A stretch of DNA of 64,000 bases from Rhodothermales bacterium (GTDB taxonomy: Bacteria > Bacteroidota > Rhodothermia > Rhodothermales > UBA10348). The translations under genes and the position numbers were made by a program. Under the pieces are notes generated by a model. That model was not told the DNA's origin. It searched no databases and saw nothing but the letters and a program-made list of their open reading frames with translations. The stretch covers positions 62,001-126,000 of the forward strand of contig JAEPNP010000006.1 in assembly GCA_017643395.1 (NCBI GenBank). The letters are read 5' to 3'. This document shows, one piece after another, positions 8,141-16,842 of this stretch (position 1 is the first letter of the stretch; every line of letters begins with the position of its first letter).

Positions 8141-10099
8141 ATGAATCCTGCTTCCTACCCCTTCTCCGAGGACATCGCCTGGCATCCGGATCCGGAGGTC
8201 GTAGCCGGAAGCAACCTGACCCGGTTCATGCAGGAGCACGGAATCCCTGATCTGGACACCCTGCAGCAGCGCAGTGTCGAAGACAGGGAATGGTTCTGGC
8301 ACGCTGTGATTCAGGATCTCGGCATCCGGTTCAGAAAACCCTACAGCCGGGTCATGGATGCGGAGGGTGGCCCTGAATTCCCGCGGTGGTGTGTCGGGGG
8401 GCGCATGAACATTGTGGACAGTCTGCTGGACCGATGGATTGAGGACGGGCACGGAGAGCGAGCGGCGCTGCGGTTTGAGGGGGAGGACGGCACCGTCCGG
8501 GTGCTGAGCTATGCAGAATTGAATGCCGAAGTCTGCCGGGTTGCCAATGCTTTGCGCCGGGCCGGCATCGGACCTGGAGATGCCGTCGGGCTCATGATGC
8601 CGATGTGCGTCGAGTTGGCCGCAGCATTCCTTGCTGTAATCAAGGTCGGGGGCATCATACTGCCTCTGTTCTCGGGCTATGGGCCGTCCGCAGTGGCGAC
8701 GCGGCTGAGAGACGCCGAGGCAGCCGCCCTCTTTACGGCGGACGGGTTTCGCCGACGCGGTCGACCGGTCGAGCTGAAGCCGACGGTGGATGAGGCACTG
8801 GGGCACTGCCCGACCGTGCGCACAGTAATCGTTCTGGATCACGCCGGACTGGCTCCTCCCCTTGCCACCGGGCGCGACATCTCCTGGAGCGACTTCGTGG
8901 ACGGCCAACCCGACGAGGCGGAGACCCGGGAGATGGATGCGGAGGACGTGCTGATGGTGATTTACACCAGCGGCACGACGGGACGTCCCAAGGGTGCGGT
9001 GCACACGCACTGCGGGTTTCCCATCAAGGCGGCCCAGGACATGGTGCACGCCATGGACCTGAAGCCCGGGGAGGTTATGTACTGGATGACCGACATGGGC
9101 TGGATGATGGGCCCCTGGCTGGTCTTCGGCGCGCTGGCGGCCGGTGCGACGATGGTGTTCTATGACGGCGCTCCCGACCATCCTGCCCCGGACCGGGTCT
9201 GGGAGGTGGTCTCTCGCCATGGAGTGACCCACCTCGGCCTCAGCCCGGTGCTTGTCCGCGCCCTGGCACCCCACGGCGCGGACCTGCCGGGACGCCATGA
9301 TCTCTCGGCCCTGAGAGCCGTCGGATCCACGGGAAGCCCCTGGGATCCGGATTCATGGCGTTGGCTGTTTCGCAACGTGCTGGAAGCCCGCAAGCCGATC
9401 CTCAACTATTCCGGAGGCACAGAAATCTCCGGGGGTATTGTCTGCGGCAACTTCTTCAGACCGCTCCGGCCCTGCGCGTTCTCGGGACCCGTGCCCGGCA
9501 TGGATGCGGATGTGCTGGACGAGGAAGGCAACCCGGTGCGTGGAGCCGTGGGCGAACTTGCCATTCGCGGTCCGTGGATCGGCATGACGCGCGGATTCTG
9601 GGGGGACCGCGAGCGCTACCTGGACTCGTACTGGAGGCGTTTTCCGGGCATCTGGGTGCACGGTGATTTCGCGGCCATCGACGAGGACGGTCTGTGGTAC
9701 ATCCTCGGCCGAAGCGACGACACGATCAAGGTCGCCGGTAAACGGCTGGGACCCGCTGAGGTCGAGGCCCTGCTGAACGCACACCCGGATGTGGCCGAGA
9801 GCGCAGCGATCGGAGTGCCCCATGAAATCAAGGGGGAAGTTGTGGTCGCGTTCTGCGTGCCCGTTCCGGGTACCGATGGAGGCGAGGCCTTACGAAAGGG
9901 CCTGTATGATCGCCTCACCGCGGAGTTGGGCAAACCCCTGAAGCCGAAGGCCATCTACTTTGTGGACGCGTTGCCGAAAACGCGCAACAGCAAAGTCATG
10001 CGACGTGTGATCCGCGCAGCGCACCTGGATCTCGATCCGGGCGATCTGTCAAGCCTTGAGGATCCGGCCACGCTTGATGCCATCCGGCAGGCCAGATAG
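8141..10099 (+). CDS. Acetyl-CoA synthetase-like AMP-forming acyl-CoA ligase
   Basis: 652 residues from the ATG at 8141 (MNPASYPFSEDIAWHPDPEV); 39 further in-frame residues upstream lack family character. It activates a carboxylic acid through an acyl-adenylate to an acyl-CoA thioester. The P-loop-like core VIYTSGTTGRPKGAVHTH, the A5-type NYSGGTEISGG, the hinge GRSDDTIKVAGKRLGP and the C-terminal lysine motif KTRNSKVMRR are intact. The N-terminal domain (SVEDREWFWHAVIQDLGI) is of the acetyl/acetoacetyl-CoA synthetase kind. The substrate is undetermined. Acetoacetate from tyrosine breakdown is one possibility, given hppD and hmgA just upstream, but the ELWxxDGT gene intervenes. An inverted repeat precedes it at 8093-8114. 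Confidence 0.92.
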   Translation: MNPASYPFSEDIAWHPDPEVVAGSNLTRFMQEHGIPDLDTLQQRSVEDREWFWHAVIQDLGIRFRKPYSRVMDAEGGPEFPRWCVGGRMNIVDSLLDRWIEDGHGERAALRFEGEDGTVRVLSYAELNAEVCRVANALRRAGIGPGDAVGLMMPMCVELAAAFLAVIKVGGIILPLFSGYGPSAVATRLRDAEAAALFTADGFRRRGRPVELKPTVDEALGHCPTVRTVIVLDHAGLAPPLATGRDISWSDFVDGQPDEAETREMDAEDVLMVIYTSGTTGRPKGAVHTHCGFPIKAAQDMVHAMDLKPGEVMYWMTDMGWMMGPWLVFGALAAGATMVFYDGAPDHPAPDRVWEVVSRHGVTHLGLSPVLVRALAPHGADLPGRHDLSALRAVGSTGSPWDPDSWRWLFRNVLEARKPILNYSGGTEISGGIVCGNFFRPLRPCAFSGPVPGMDADVLDEEGNPVRGAVGELAIRGPWIGMTRGFWGDRERYLDSYWRRFPGIWVHGDFAAIDEDGLWYILGRSDDTIKVAGKRLGPAEVEALLNAHPDVAESAAIGVPHEIKGEVVVAFCVPVPGTDGGEALRKGLYDRLTAELGKPLKPKAIYFVDALPKTRNSKVMRRVIRAAHLDLDPGDLSSLEDPATLDAIRQAR

Positions 10100-10226
10100 T
10101 AGACGCCGTGCCCATCGTGCTGGACAATTGGTCCCTGTATTTTTACGCTGCGGAGGCATTTGATGGGTTGCACGCCAACTGGCCCCGAGTTTGTGTAGCG
10201 ATCGGGAAACGCCAACATTGACCCTC

Positions 10227-11339
10227 ATGCGGTACTGCATCGCCCTCATCTCCCTCCTGTCCCTGGCGCCCATGGCGCAGGGTCAGAGCACTCGTATCTC
10301 GGGCCAGGTGACCGAGGCTGGAACCGGGGACCCCCTACCCGGCGCGCACGTCTTCATCGCGGCATCCCAGATCGGGACCGTCACGGACAGTGAGGGCCGG
10401 TACGCGTTGGAAAGCCTGCCTCCGGGGGCACACCGGCTGTACGTATCGATGCTGGGCTTCGAGCCGGTCGCGGTAGACTCCCTGTTCCGCCCGAGGGCCT
10501 ATAACCTGGACTTCCAGCTCCGACAAAAGGTGTTGGAGGTCGGCGAAGTGACCGTCGAGGCGCAGGGCGACCCGAACTGGGCCAGGTACCTGGAGCGGTT
10601 CGAGAACCTGTTCATTGGGGAAACGCCCAATGCCATGGAGACGAAGATTCTCAACCCGGAGGTCCTGGACTTCTCGGAGAAGCTCGGGCGATTCCGGGCG
10701 TACGCTTCGGGCCCGCTGGAAATTGAAAACCGGGCGCTGGGCTACCGCCTGCAGTACTTCCTGAACGATTTCCAGGCTACGGCGGGACGAACGCAGTACG
10801 ACGGCGAACCCCTGTTCACCGAAATCGACTCGGCGTCCGTCCAGGATCGCGAACGATGGGCACGGAAGCGGCAGGAAGCCTTCATGGGGTCTTTCAGGCA
10901 TTTGGTCCTGGCACTCCTGGCGGATCGCTCGGAGCGGCAGGGGTTCAAGCTGTATACCCGCCCCAGCGTGTCGGTCGCCGGGGAGTCACCCCGGGGTCAA
11001 GTGGCCATGCTCCAGGGGGAGCAGCGCTTTCCGATCGACAACCCCGGTTCCCTGTTCAAGCCGGGAGATGCACCGGATGAGTACATCCTGGGCTTCAACG
11101 GTTTCGTGGAGATTGTGTACCTGGGCGAGGTGGAATCGGAAGCGTACCTGAACTGGCAACGGCGTGGAAGGCGCGCAAAGGCCCGCTACCAGACCAGCTG
11201 GATCAATCTGGAGAACGGTCCGACTGTGTTCGATTACAAGGGTGACTTTGTGGACCCGTACGGCGTGACGTTTTACGGCTACCTGGCTTTCGAACGGGTG
11301 GCTGACCAGATGCCGAAAGAGTACCGGCCGGGACGGTGA
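10227..11339 (+). CDS. Exported CarboxypepD_reg-like domain protein, paralog 1
   Basis: 370 residues from the ATG at 10227: MRYCIALISLLSLAPMAQGQ is a signal peptide with a likely cut after AQG. A carboxypeptidase-regulatory-like beta-sandwich follows (about residues 22-105: RISGQVTEAGTGDPLPGAHV, GTVTDSEGRYALESLPPG). The remaining 265 residues are a conserved, unnamed module (NPEVLDFSEKLGRFRAYASG, GFNGFVEIVYLGE, FVDPYGVTFYGYLAFERVAD) shared with the next gene. TonB-receptor-linked surface proteins in Bacteroidota often start with this sandwich, but no beta-barrel is present here. The stop overlaps the GTG start of the paralog by 4 bp (GTGA), so they are coupled. Function unknown; an envelope-associated role is inferred. 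Confidence 0.88.
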   Translation: MRYCIALISLLSLAPMAQGQSTRISGQVTEAGTGDPLPGAHVFIAASQIGTVTDSEGRYALESLPPGAHRLYVSMLGFEPVAVDSLFRPRAYNLDFQLRQKVLEVGEVTVEAQGDPNWARYLERFENLFIGETPNAMETKILNPEVLDFSEKLGRFRAYASGPLEIENRALGYRLQYFLNDFQATAGRTQYDGEPLFTEIDSASVQDRERWARKRQEAFMGSFRHLVLALLADRSERQGFKLYTRPSVSVAGESPRGQVAMLQGEQRFPIDNPGSLFKPGDAPDEYILGFNGFVEIVYLGEVESEAYLNWQRRGRRAKARYQTSWINLENGPTVFDYKGDFVDPYGVTFYGYLAFERVADQMPKEYRPGR

Positions 11340-12466
11340 ATCCGGGCCGCAAGCCCATCGCCCGTCTGGCCCTGCTCACTCTGATGGCGTGTGCTCTTGG
11401 GGTCGTGCCGGAGGCCCGCTGCCAGGACATTTTCGGCGTGGTTACGGACGCCGAGACCGGCGAGCCCTTGCCTGGAGCCCATGTGTTTGTGGCCGGATCC
11501 CTCGCCGGCACAGCGACAGGAACGCACGGGAGATTCGTGCTGGCGGGCCTTCCCTCGGGCTCCCATCGTGTGGTGGCTTCCATGCTCGGTTACGCCCCGG
11601 CGGCCGTCGACACGATGCTGTTCTCGTCGGATCTCGAGGTCAATTTCAGGCTCAACCCCCGTGTGGTTCCGCTGGATGGCCTCGAGGTAGTGGCCCGGAC
11701 GGACGATCGCTGGCAGAAGAACCTGGAACGGTTTACACGCGAGTTTCTGGGCCAATCCCGAACGGCCGGAGCTGCCCGCATCATCAATCCGGAGGTTCTG
11801 GACTTTGATCGCAACTGGTGGGGTCGGCTGCAGGCAACCGCGTCGGCCCCCCTGATCATTGAGAATCGTGACCTGGGGTACCGCACCACCTATCTCCTGA
11901 AGGACTACGATTACACGCCCAGTGTACTTCGATATGACGGGGACCCCGTGTTTGAGGAGCTCGAGCCGCAATCCCGCGAGGAGGCGGAGGCCTGGGCTGC
12001 CCTGCGCGAGCAGGCGTTTCGGGGCAGTTTCCGGCACTTTCTCCTTGCCCTCCTGGCGGACTCGACCAAAGAGCAGGGCTTCCACGTGTACCGGAGACCG
12101 TCGCTGAATGACCCCAATCGCGCATCGATGCGCTTTCCGCTCGCCCCTGAGCGCCTGCTTGGCAAGGCAGACACCGCCGGTGTCATCCTGCGATTCAACG
12201 GATTTGTGGAGATCATCTACGAGCCGGAGCTGGAAGAGCCTGCCTTCCTGAAGAAAATGGGCACCTTTCGAGCCCCGGCCGCGCAAACCTCCTGGATCCG
12301 CCTGTCCGACGGGCCGACGCTCATCGACTGGCTGGGCACGGTCGTCGATCCGTACGGAGTCACCGTCTACGGGTATCTTGCATTTGAGCGGGTGGGCGAT
12401 GAGCTCCCGAAGGAGTACCGCCCTCCCGGTATCCACCTGAAAACGGCACCACCCTCCCCTGACTGA
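11336..12466 (+). CDS. Exported CarboxypepD_reg-like domain protein, paralog 2
   Basis: 376 residues from a GTG at 11336, which overlaps the stop of paralog 1. The signal peptide is MNPGRKPIARLALLTLMAC followed by ALGVVPEARCQ. A CarboxypepD_reg-like sandwich (IFGVVTDAETGEPLPGAHV, GTHGRFVLAGLPSGSHRVV) precedes the same C-terminal module as paralog 1: NPEVLDFDRNWWGRLQATAS, FNGFVEIIYEPE, VDPYGVTVYGYLAFERVGDE. The matching order and spacing of these blocks show a tandem duplication followed by divergence. The CRTAC1 lipoprotein starts 7 bp downstream, so all three are probably one operon. Function is not known. Confidence 0.88.
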   Translation: MNPGRKPIARLALLTLMACALGVVPEARCQDIFGVVTDAETGEPLPGAHVFVAGSLAGTATGTHGRFVLAGLPSGSHRVVASMLGYAPAAVDTMLFSSDLEVNFRLNPRVVPLDGLEVVARTDDRWQKNLERFTREFLGQSRTAGAARIINPEVLDFDRNWWGRLQATASAPLIIENRDLGYRTTYLLKDYDYTPSVLRYDGDPVFEELEPQSREEAEAWAALREQAFRGSFRHFLLALLADSTKEQGFHVYRRPSLNDPNRASMRFPLAPERLLGKADTAGVILRFNGFVEIIYEPELEEPAFLKKMGTFRAPAAQTSWIRLSDGPTLIDWLGTVVDPYGVTVYGYLAFERVGDELPKEYRPPGIHLKTAPPSPD

Positions 12467-12473
12467 TTCCGCC

Positions 12474-15400
12474 ATGACGCCACGGCGCCCTTCCGTTCTG
12501 CTTCTGCTGATTGCGCTTGCTGCCGGATGTGCGCCTGCCGTCCCGGAACCGGGTTCGGAGGAGTATCTGGAGGCGCTCGGTGCCTTCTACGGCGGCGTGG
12601 CAGCGATGCAGATCGGGGATGACCTGCGTGCCCGCGCGCGCCTTGAGGTGGTGACCGAAATCGTACCGTCCGAATCGGCGGCCTGGGCCAACCAGACACT
12701 CCTGGCTTTGCGGCGCGGAGAGACCGACGCCGCCGCTGTGGCAGCGTCGGAGGCCATGGACGGGGCTTCGGATGCACGTGTCGCATTGATTGTCGCCCAC
12801 GCCAGTCTCGCCGTCGGCGACACGGCCTCGGCCGTGGCCCAACTGGAGGGTGTTTCTGCGCATTCCCCCCGCACGCTCGTTCTGCTTGCGCAGCTCCGGC
12901 CTGATGCAGCTGCCGGGCTGCTCGAGCAGGCTTCGGATCTGGCACCCGCCAACACGGCCCTGATGATGGCCAGGGTTAATGCGGGATTGGAGGTTCCGGG
13001 TTTAAGGGGGGCCTTGCTCGAACGGCCTCATCCAGACCCTGACGTTCTGCAGGAGGAGCTCTCCGGGCTCGACGGCAGTTCCGAAGCGACCATGGCCCGG
13101 CTTACCAACGTGCTCATGCGGGCTGACTGGTATCGCGCGGATCTGGACGCGATAGAAAGTCCGCCCGAGCTGGTGGCGCCTCCCCTCGAGACACCCCTGG
13201 CCCTTTCTCCGCCGCCCAACCGGGTGGCCCCGGCCGACCTGCAACTCGTCATGCGGGCTGATCCCATCCCGGTCACCGATGCGGGGTGGACCTGGTCGGC
13301 TCCCGCGTTTGTAGGCGACTCCGAGACTCCTTCCGTGTTGCTCGCCCGCGGCCGCGTGCTCTCGCTTCCCGACGGCACTGAGGTGCGGCTGACGGATGCT
13401 CCCGGTTCAGGGACTGCCGTGCAGGATCTGGATCAGGACTACCTCATGGACCTGGCAGTGGCGGGTCCATCCGGCGTTACCGTGTTCAGGCAGACTCCTG
13501 CAGGCTCATTCACCGAGAGTCAGGGTGCGACTCCCGTGACGACGGCGGCCCGGGGGGTGTGGGCGTTTGATGTGGATATGGAGGGCGACCTCGATCTGCT
13601 CGTCGCCCTGGAGGACGGTGGATTGCGCGTGCTCCAGAACCTGGGAGACGGCACCTTTGTCCTGGATCGACTGGTGGGCGATGTCCTGGTGCGTGACCTA
13701 AAATGGGCGGACCTGGATGCCGACGGCGACCCTGACCTGGCGGTCCTGGCTGACAACGGATCGCTGCAATGGCACGAGAACCTGCGCAACGGGCGCTGGG
13801 CGGCCCCGGAAACGCTCGGTCAGGACGTTGTGGCCGTCGGCCTTGACGACGGCAATGCCGACGGAAGATTCGAGCTTGCCGCGGTCACCGAGCAGGGAGT
13901 GCTGCGACTTTCACCCGGTGAGCAGGCGGAGGCGGCGGTGGTTGAAGGCGCCCTTCCCCCCGGCGTGACGGAGCTCATGCTGGTTGAGTTGGACAACAAC
14001 GGGGCCGTGGACTGGGTGCTTCAGGCTGGAACCAGCGTGCACGTTTACCTCACGGACTCGGACGGCACGCTGCGTGCGCTCGATCCGATTGTCGGATTTA
14101 CGATGGACGGAGCGGCTGCCCTAACCGAGGCCGGTGGCCCGGCGCTGGTAGGGCGAGGTGCGCAGGGCGAGGCCCTGGCGTACCTGCCTGACGGCCTCGC
14201 CGGATATCAGTGGAAACGCATTCGCCCGCGCACGGCCGAGGTTCTCGGAGACCGCAGAATCAACACATTCGCCGTGGGCGGCGAGGTGGAGCTTCGTTCC
14301 GGACTCCTGTATCAGAAGCGGCCGATCGATGGCTTCCTGGTTCACTTCGGCCTCGGAGACAACCTGCTCACCGAAGTAGCCCGCATCACGTGGCCCAACG
14401 GCGACATCCAGGTGGAATTTGATCTGCTGTCGGACGAAACCGTGTTGGCGCAGCAGCGGCTCAAAGGATCATGTCCGTGGGTCTTTGCGGTGGGAACAGA
14501 AGGCGTGGCGACTTTCATCACCGACTTTATCTGGCGCTCGCCGCTGGGCCTGCGGATCAACGCACAGGAAACGGCGGGCATTGCGGCGACCGAGGACAGG
14601 ATCCTGATCCCTGGCTCCGCGCTTGCCGAACGAGACGAATTGTTGGAGGTCCGGATCACCGCGGAGCTGTGGGAGACTCATTTCTTTGACTACGTCGGGC
14701 TGATGGCGGTGGACCACCCCACGGGCACCGAGGTTAGGCTGGACGAGCGGTTCGCATTTCCGCCGCCCGACGGCCGAACGCACCTGTTTGAGGCCATGGG
14801 TCCGATGGCCTCTGTACTGGATGCCCGCGGAAACCCGGCAGACGGCGCGGCCCTGTCGCGTGACGACACCTATGTGCCCGGACCGGAAAGGGCTCGCTAC
14901 CAGGGCATCGCCCATGATCACACCCTGGAGATGGTGCTCCCGGATTCCGCGCCGGCGAATGCAGTGTTCGTAGGCTTTGGATGGGTGCGACCCACGGATA
15001 GCTCCATCAACGTGGCCGTGGACCAGGCCGCCCGCGAGGTGCCGACCAGTCTGCAACTTGAGATTCCCGACGGCCGCGGAGGGTGGTCCACCGTGCGGCG
15101 GGATCTCGGATTCCCGTCAGGCAAGCAAAAAACCGTCATTCTTGAGCTTGCCGACCTGTGGCTGCCCGGTGCGGAGCGGCGCTTTCGCCTGCGCACGAAT
15201 CTGGAGGTCTACTGGGACCAGCTTGGTTGGGCTGCTCCGTCTGGCGATCGGCCAGTGGAACGCATGCTGCCCCTGTCCTCCGCTACCCTGCGATTTCGAG
15301 GATTCTCGCGCGTTGAGGCCGCCGACCGCGTGTCTCCCGAGTTGCCCCAGTACGATCAACTCGTCGCGACACGGCCCATCTGGCGGGACCTGGAGGGCTA

Positions 15401-15758
15401 CCACACACGGTTTGGGGACGTCCTGGAGTTGCTCCGGGCCGTAGAGGATCGATACGTCATCATGAATGCGGGCGATGAACTCGTGCTTCGCTTCGAGGCC
15501 CTGGATCCACCCGCCGATGGATTTACGCGCAACTACGTGTTGGTCGGGGACGGCTGGGTCAAGGACGGCGACCTGAATACCACCTTCTCTACAACCGTCC
15601 TGCCACTCCCCAGCCACGAAACAACCGCATACGACACGCCGCCCCGTGGTCTCGAGCAGGATCCGGTGTATCGCAGGCATCCGGGCGATTGGCAGCGCTA
15701 CCACACCCGATACGTGGCACCGGACCGGTTCAATCGCGCGATGACTGGGCGGGATTAG
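12474..15758 (+). CDS. CRTAC1-family lipoprotein: TPR-like, FG-GAP/VCBS, ASPIC/UnbV and a long C-terminal region
   Basis: 1094 residues. The N-terminus MTPRRPSVLLLLIALAAGC is a lipoprotein signal with lipobox AAGC. Residues about 25-230 are alanine-rich and helical with TPR-like periodicity. From about 280 to 560 there are FG-GAP/VCBS-type repeats (DLDQDYLMDLAVAGP, DMEGDLDLLVALEDGG, DLDADGDPDLAVLADNG), a propeller with Asp-rich metal loops. An ASPIC/UnbV segment follows at about 595-665 (FAVGGEVELRSGLLYQKRP, VHFGLGDNLLTEVARITWPN). The last 420 residues contain YHTRFGDVLELL, DRYVIMNAGDELVLRF and VLVGDGWVKDGDLNT; I believe this tail occurs in long CRTAC1 proteins of other phyla but know no function. 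It is the last gene of the operon with two CarboxypepD_reg-like paralogs; a repeat-filled spacer follows. Confidence 0.9.
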   Translation: MTPRRPSVLLLLIALAAGCAPAVPEPGSEEYLEALGAFYGGVAAMQIGDDLRARARLEVVTEIVPSESAAWANQTLLALRRGETDAAAVAASEAMDGASDARVALIVAHASLAVGDTASAVAQLEGVSAHSPRTLVLLAQLRPDAAAGLLEQASDLAPANTALMMARVNAGLEVPGLRGALLERPHPDPDVLQEELSGLDGSSEATMARLTNVLMRADWYRADLDAIESPPELVAPPLETPLALSPPPNRVAPADLQLVMRADPIPVTDAGWTWSAPAFVGDSETPSVLLARGRVLSLPDGTEVRLTDAPGSGTAVQDLDQDYLMDLAVAGPSGVTVFRQTPAGSFTESQGATPVTTAARGVWAFDVDMEGDLDLLVALEDGGLRVLQNLGDGTFVLDRLVGDVLVRDLKWADLDADGDPDLAVLADNGSLQWHENLRNGRWAAPETLGQDVVAVGLDDGNADGRFELAAVTEQGVLRLSPGEQAEAAVVEGALPPGVTELMLVELDNNGAVDWVLQAGTSVHVYLTDSDGTLRALDPIVGFTMDGAAALTEAGGPALVGRGAQGEALAYLPDGLAGYQWKRIRPRTAEVLGDRRINTFAVGGEVELRSGLLYQKRPIDGFLVHFGLGDNLLTEVARITWPNGDIQVEFDLLSDETVLAQQRLKGSCPWVFAVGTEGVATFITDFIWRSPLGLRINAQETAGIAATEDRILIPGSALAERDELLEVRITAELWETHFFDYVGLMAVDHPTGTEVRLDERFAFPPPDGRTHLFEAMGPMASVLDARGNPADGAALSRDDTYVPGPERARYQGIAHDHTLEMVLPDSAPANAVFVGFGWVRPTDSSINVAVDQAAREVPTSLQLEIPDGRGGWSTVRRDLGFPSGKQKTVILELADLWLPGAERRFRLRTNLEVYWDQLGWAAPSGDRPVERMLPLSSATLRFRGFSRVEAADRVSPELPQYDQLVATRPIWRDLEGYHTRFGDVLELLRAVEDRYVIMNAGDELVLRFEALDPPADGFTRNYVLVGDGWVKDGDLNTTFSTTVLPLPSHETTAYDTPPRGLEQDPVYRRHPGDWQRYHTRYVAPDRFNRAMTGRD

Positions 15759-15844
15759 GGGGCGGCGGTTTGGTGGTTGCGGCGCGGGGCGGCCGGGGCG
15801 GTCGGGGCGGCACGCGGCGGGGCGGACGGGCCTCGCCGCAGCGG

Positions 15845-16268
15845 TGCGGTCGGGGCTGCCCGCGACGGACAGCGCTGCGCCTTGAGTCCCTCGGCCTCAA
15901 ACGTGGAATCGGGCTGGCCGTTTACACTTCGCAGACCTCCGCGCCGACCCCGACATCGAATATGGGTGGGCTTTTACACTCCGGGGGCGTCCGCGCGGCC
16001 TCAAACATGGAATTGGGGTGGGTCTTTCCACTCCCCGTGCTCGGCGAGGGGCGCTCGCCGCTCCGATGCGGTCGGGGCTGCCCGCGACGGACACCGCTGC
16101 GCCTTGAGTCCCTCGGCCTCAAACGTGGAATCGGGCTGGCCGTTTACACTCCGCAGACCTCTGCGCCGACCCCGACATCGAATATGGGTGGGCTTTTACC
16201 CTCGGGGGGCGTCCGCGCGGCCTCAAACATGGAATTGGGGTGGGTCTTTCCACTCCCCGTGCTCGGCG
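15845..16268. repeat. Tandem duplication with 222-bp period
   Basis: Two copies, 15845-16046 and 16067-16268, align over about 202 bp with only scattered differences (offset 222 checked at several anchors, including TGCGGTCGGGG, CCTTGAGTCCC, AAACGTGGAAT and TCCCCGTGCTCGGCG). Each copy carries three versions of a roughly 26-bp element ending TTTACAC or TTTCCAC (15901-15927, 15954-15979, 16006-16031, and the same plus 222). Related elements occur at 48828-48852 and 48879-48904. Confidence 0.92.
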
Positions 16269-16424
16269 CCCGGACTCACGCCGCGGCCACAAGCTCGGCG
16301 CCCGGACTCAAGCCGCGGCCACAGGCTCGGCGCCCAGACTCAAGCCGCGGCCACAGGCTCGGCGCCAGAGAGCTCACGCCGCGGCCACAGGCCGGCACCA
16401 GGGCACCCGCCGCGGCTACAGACC
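16263..16424. repeat. 32-bp minisatellite, about five copies
   Basis: Copies start at 16263, 16295, 16327 and 16359, then a more degenerate copy near 16393. Each begins TCGGCGCC and contains CCGCGGCCACA. The first three are nearly identical; later copies diverge and carry small indels. It directly adjoins the 222-bp duplication and ends just before the yraN 3' end. Confidence 0.88.
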
Positions 16425-16449
16425 CGGCGCCGCCCCCTCCAACCGCCGC

Positions 16450-16842
16450 TCAGAAGGTCCAGAACGCGTTCTCAATGTGGTGAATCTCGGGCTCCTGCCC
16501 GGGCAGCCAGGTGATTGCAACCACGTCGAATCGGGCGGGTGTACGATCCATACGATTCTCGTGCAGCCAGGCGCGTGCCGCGCGGATCAGGTGCTTCCTC
16601 TTCTCCGGCGTTACGGCTTCCTCCGGGTGCCCGAATCCGGTGCCCCGGCGCGTCTTTACTTCCACGAAGACCATGTCGCCGCCGTCCTCCCATCGTTCTC
16701 TGGGCTGAAAGGCGACAATGTCCACCTCCGATCGCTCGAACCGATAGTTGGTGGCCATGATCTGATAGCCCTTGCCCTGCAGGTACTCCTCTGCAATCGC
16801 CTCGCCCTGGCGCCCGGTTTCAACGTGATTGGTCTTGCTCAT
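16450..16842 (-). CDS. yraN: YraN/UPF0102 family nuclease-like protein
   Basis: 130 residues, the normal family length. Typical blocks are visible: GRQGEAIAEEYLQGKGYQI at residues 10-28, RFERSEVDIVAF with the restriction-endonuclease-like acidic residue, and FVEVKTRRGTGFGHPEEAV, the E-x-K core of the PD-(D/E)xK fold. The C-terminal RFDVVAITW is also conserved. Members are Holliday-junction-resolvase-like predicted nucleases with no firmly assigned role. The start at 16842 lies 23 bp inside the 3' end of the GbsR-type regulator on the same strand, so they are co-transcribed. Confidence 0.93.
   Translation of the reverse strand: MSKTNHVETGRQGEAIAEEYLQGKGYQIMATNYRFERSEVDIVAFQPRERWEDGGDMVFVEVKTRRGTGFGHPEEAVTPEKRKHLIRAARAWLHENRMDRTPARFDVVAITWLPGQEPEIHHIENAFWTF

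Larger units (their letters stand above)
15759..16449. other. Non-coding GC-rich repeat region between convergent genes
   Basis: About 690 bp between the stop of the CRTAC1 gene and the stop of the convergent yraN gene. It holds, in order, a G-run cluster at 15785-15821 (four GGGG runs, possible RNA or DNA quadruplex just past the CRTAC1 stop), a 222-bp direct duplication (15845-16268), and a 32-bp tandem repeat (about 16263-16424). Long open frames cross it on both strands, but they follow the repeats and have no family match or start signal, so I do not call genes. Confidence 0.8.

Noticed and set aside
8108-9298. Minus-strand frame of 396 codons opposite the acyl-CoA ligase
   Set aside because: Antisense to strong AMP-ligase motifs and compositionally biased.
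15845-16424. CRISPR array in the repeat region
   Set aside because: The units are contiguous or 222 bp apart with no unique spacers of constant size, and no cas genes are present.
15689-16514. Two overlapping plus-strand frames of about 250 codons through the repeat region
   Set aside because: They follow the 222-bp and 32-bp repeats, overlap each other and the yraN end, and carry Arg/Pro/Gly-rich sequence with no family.
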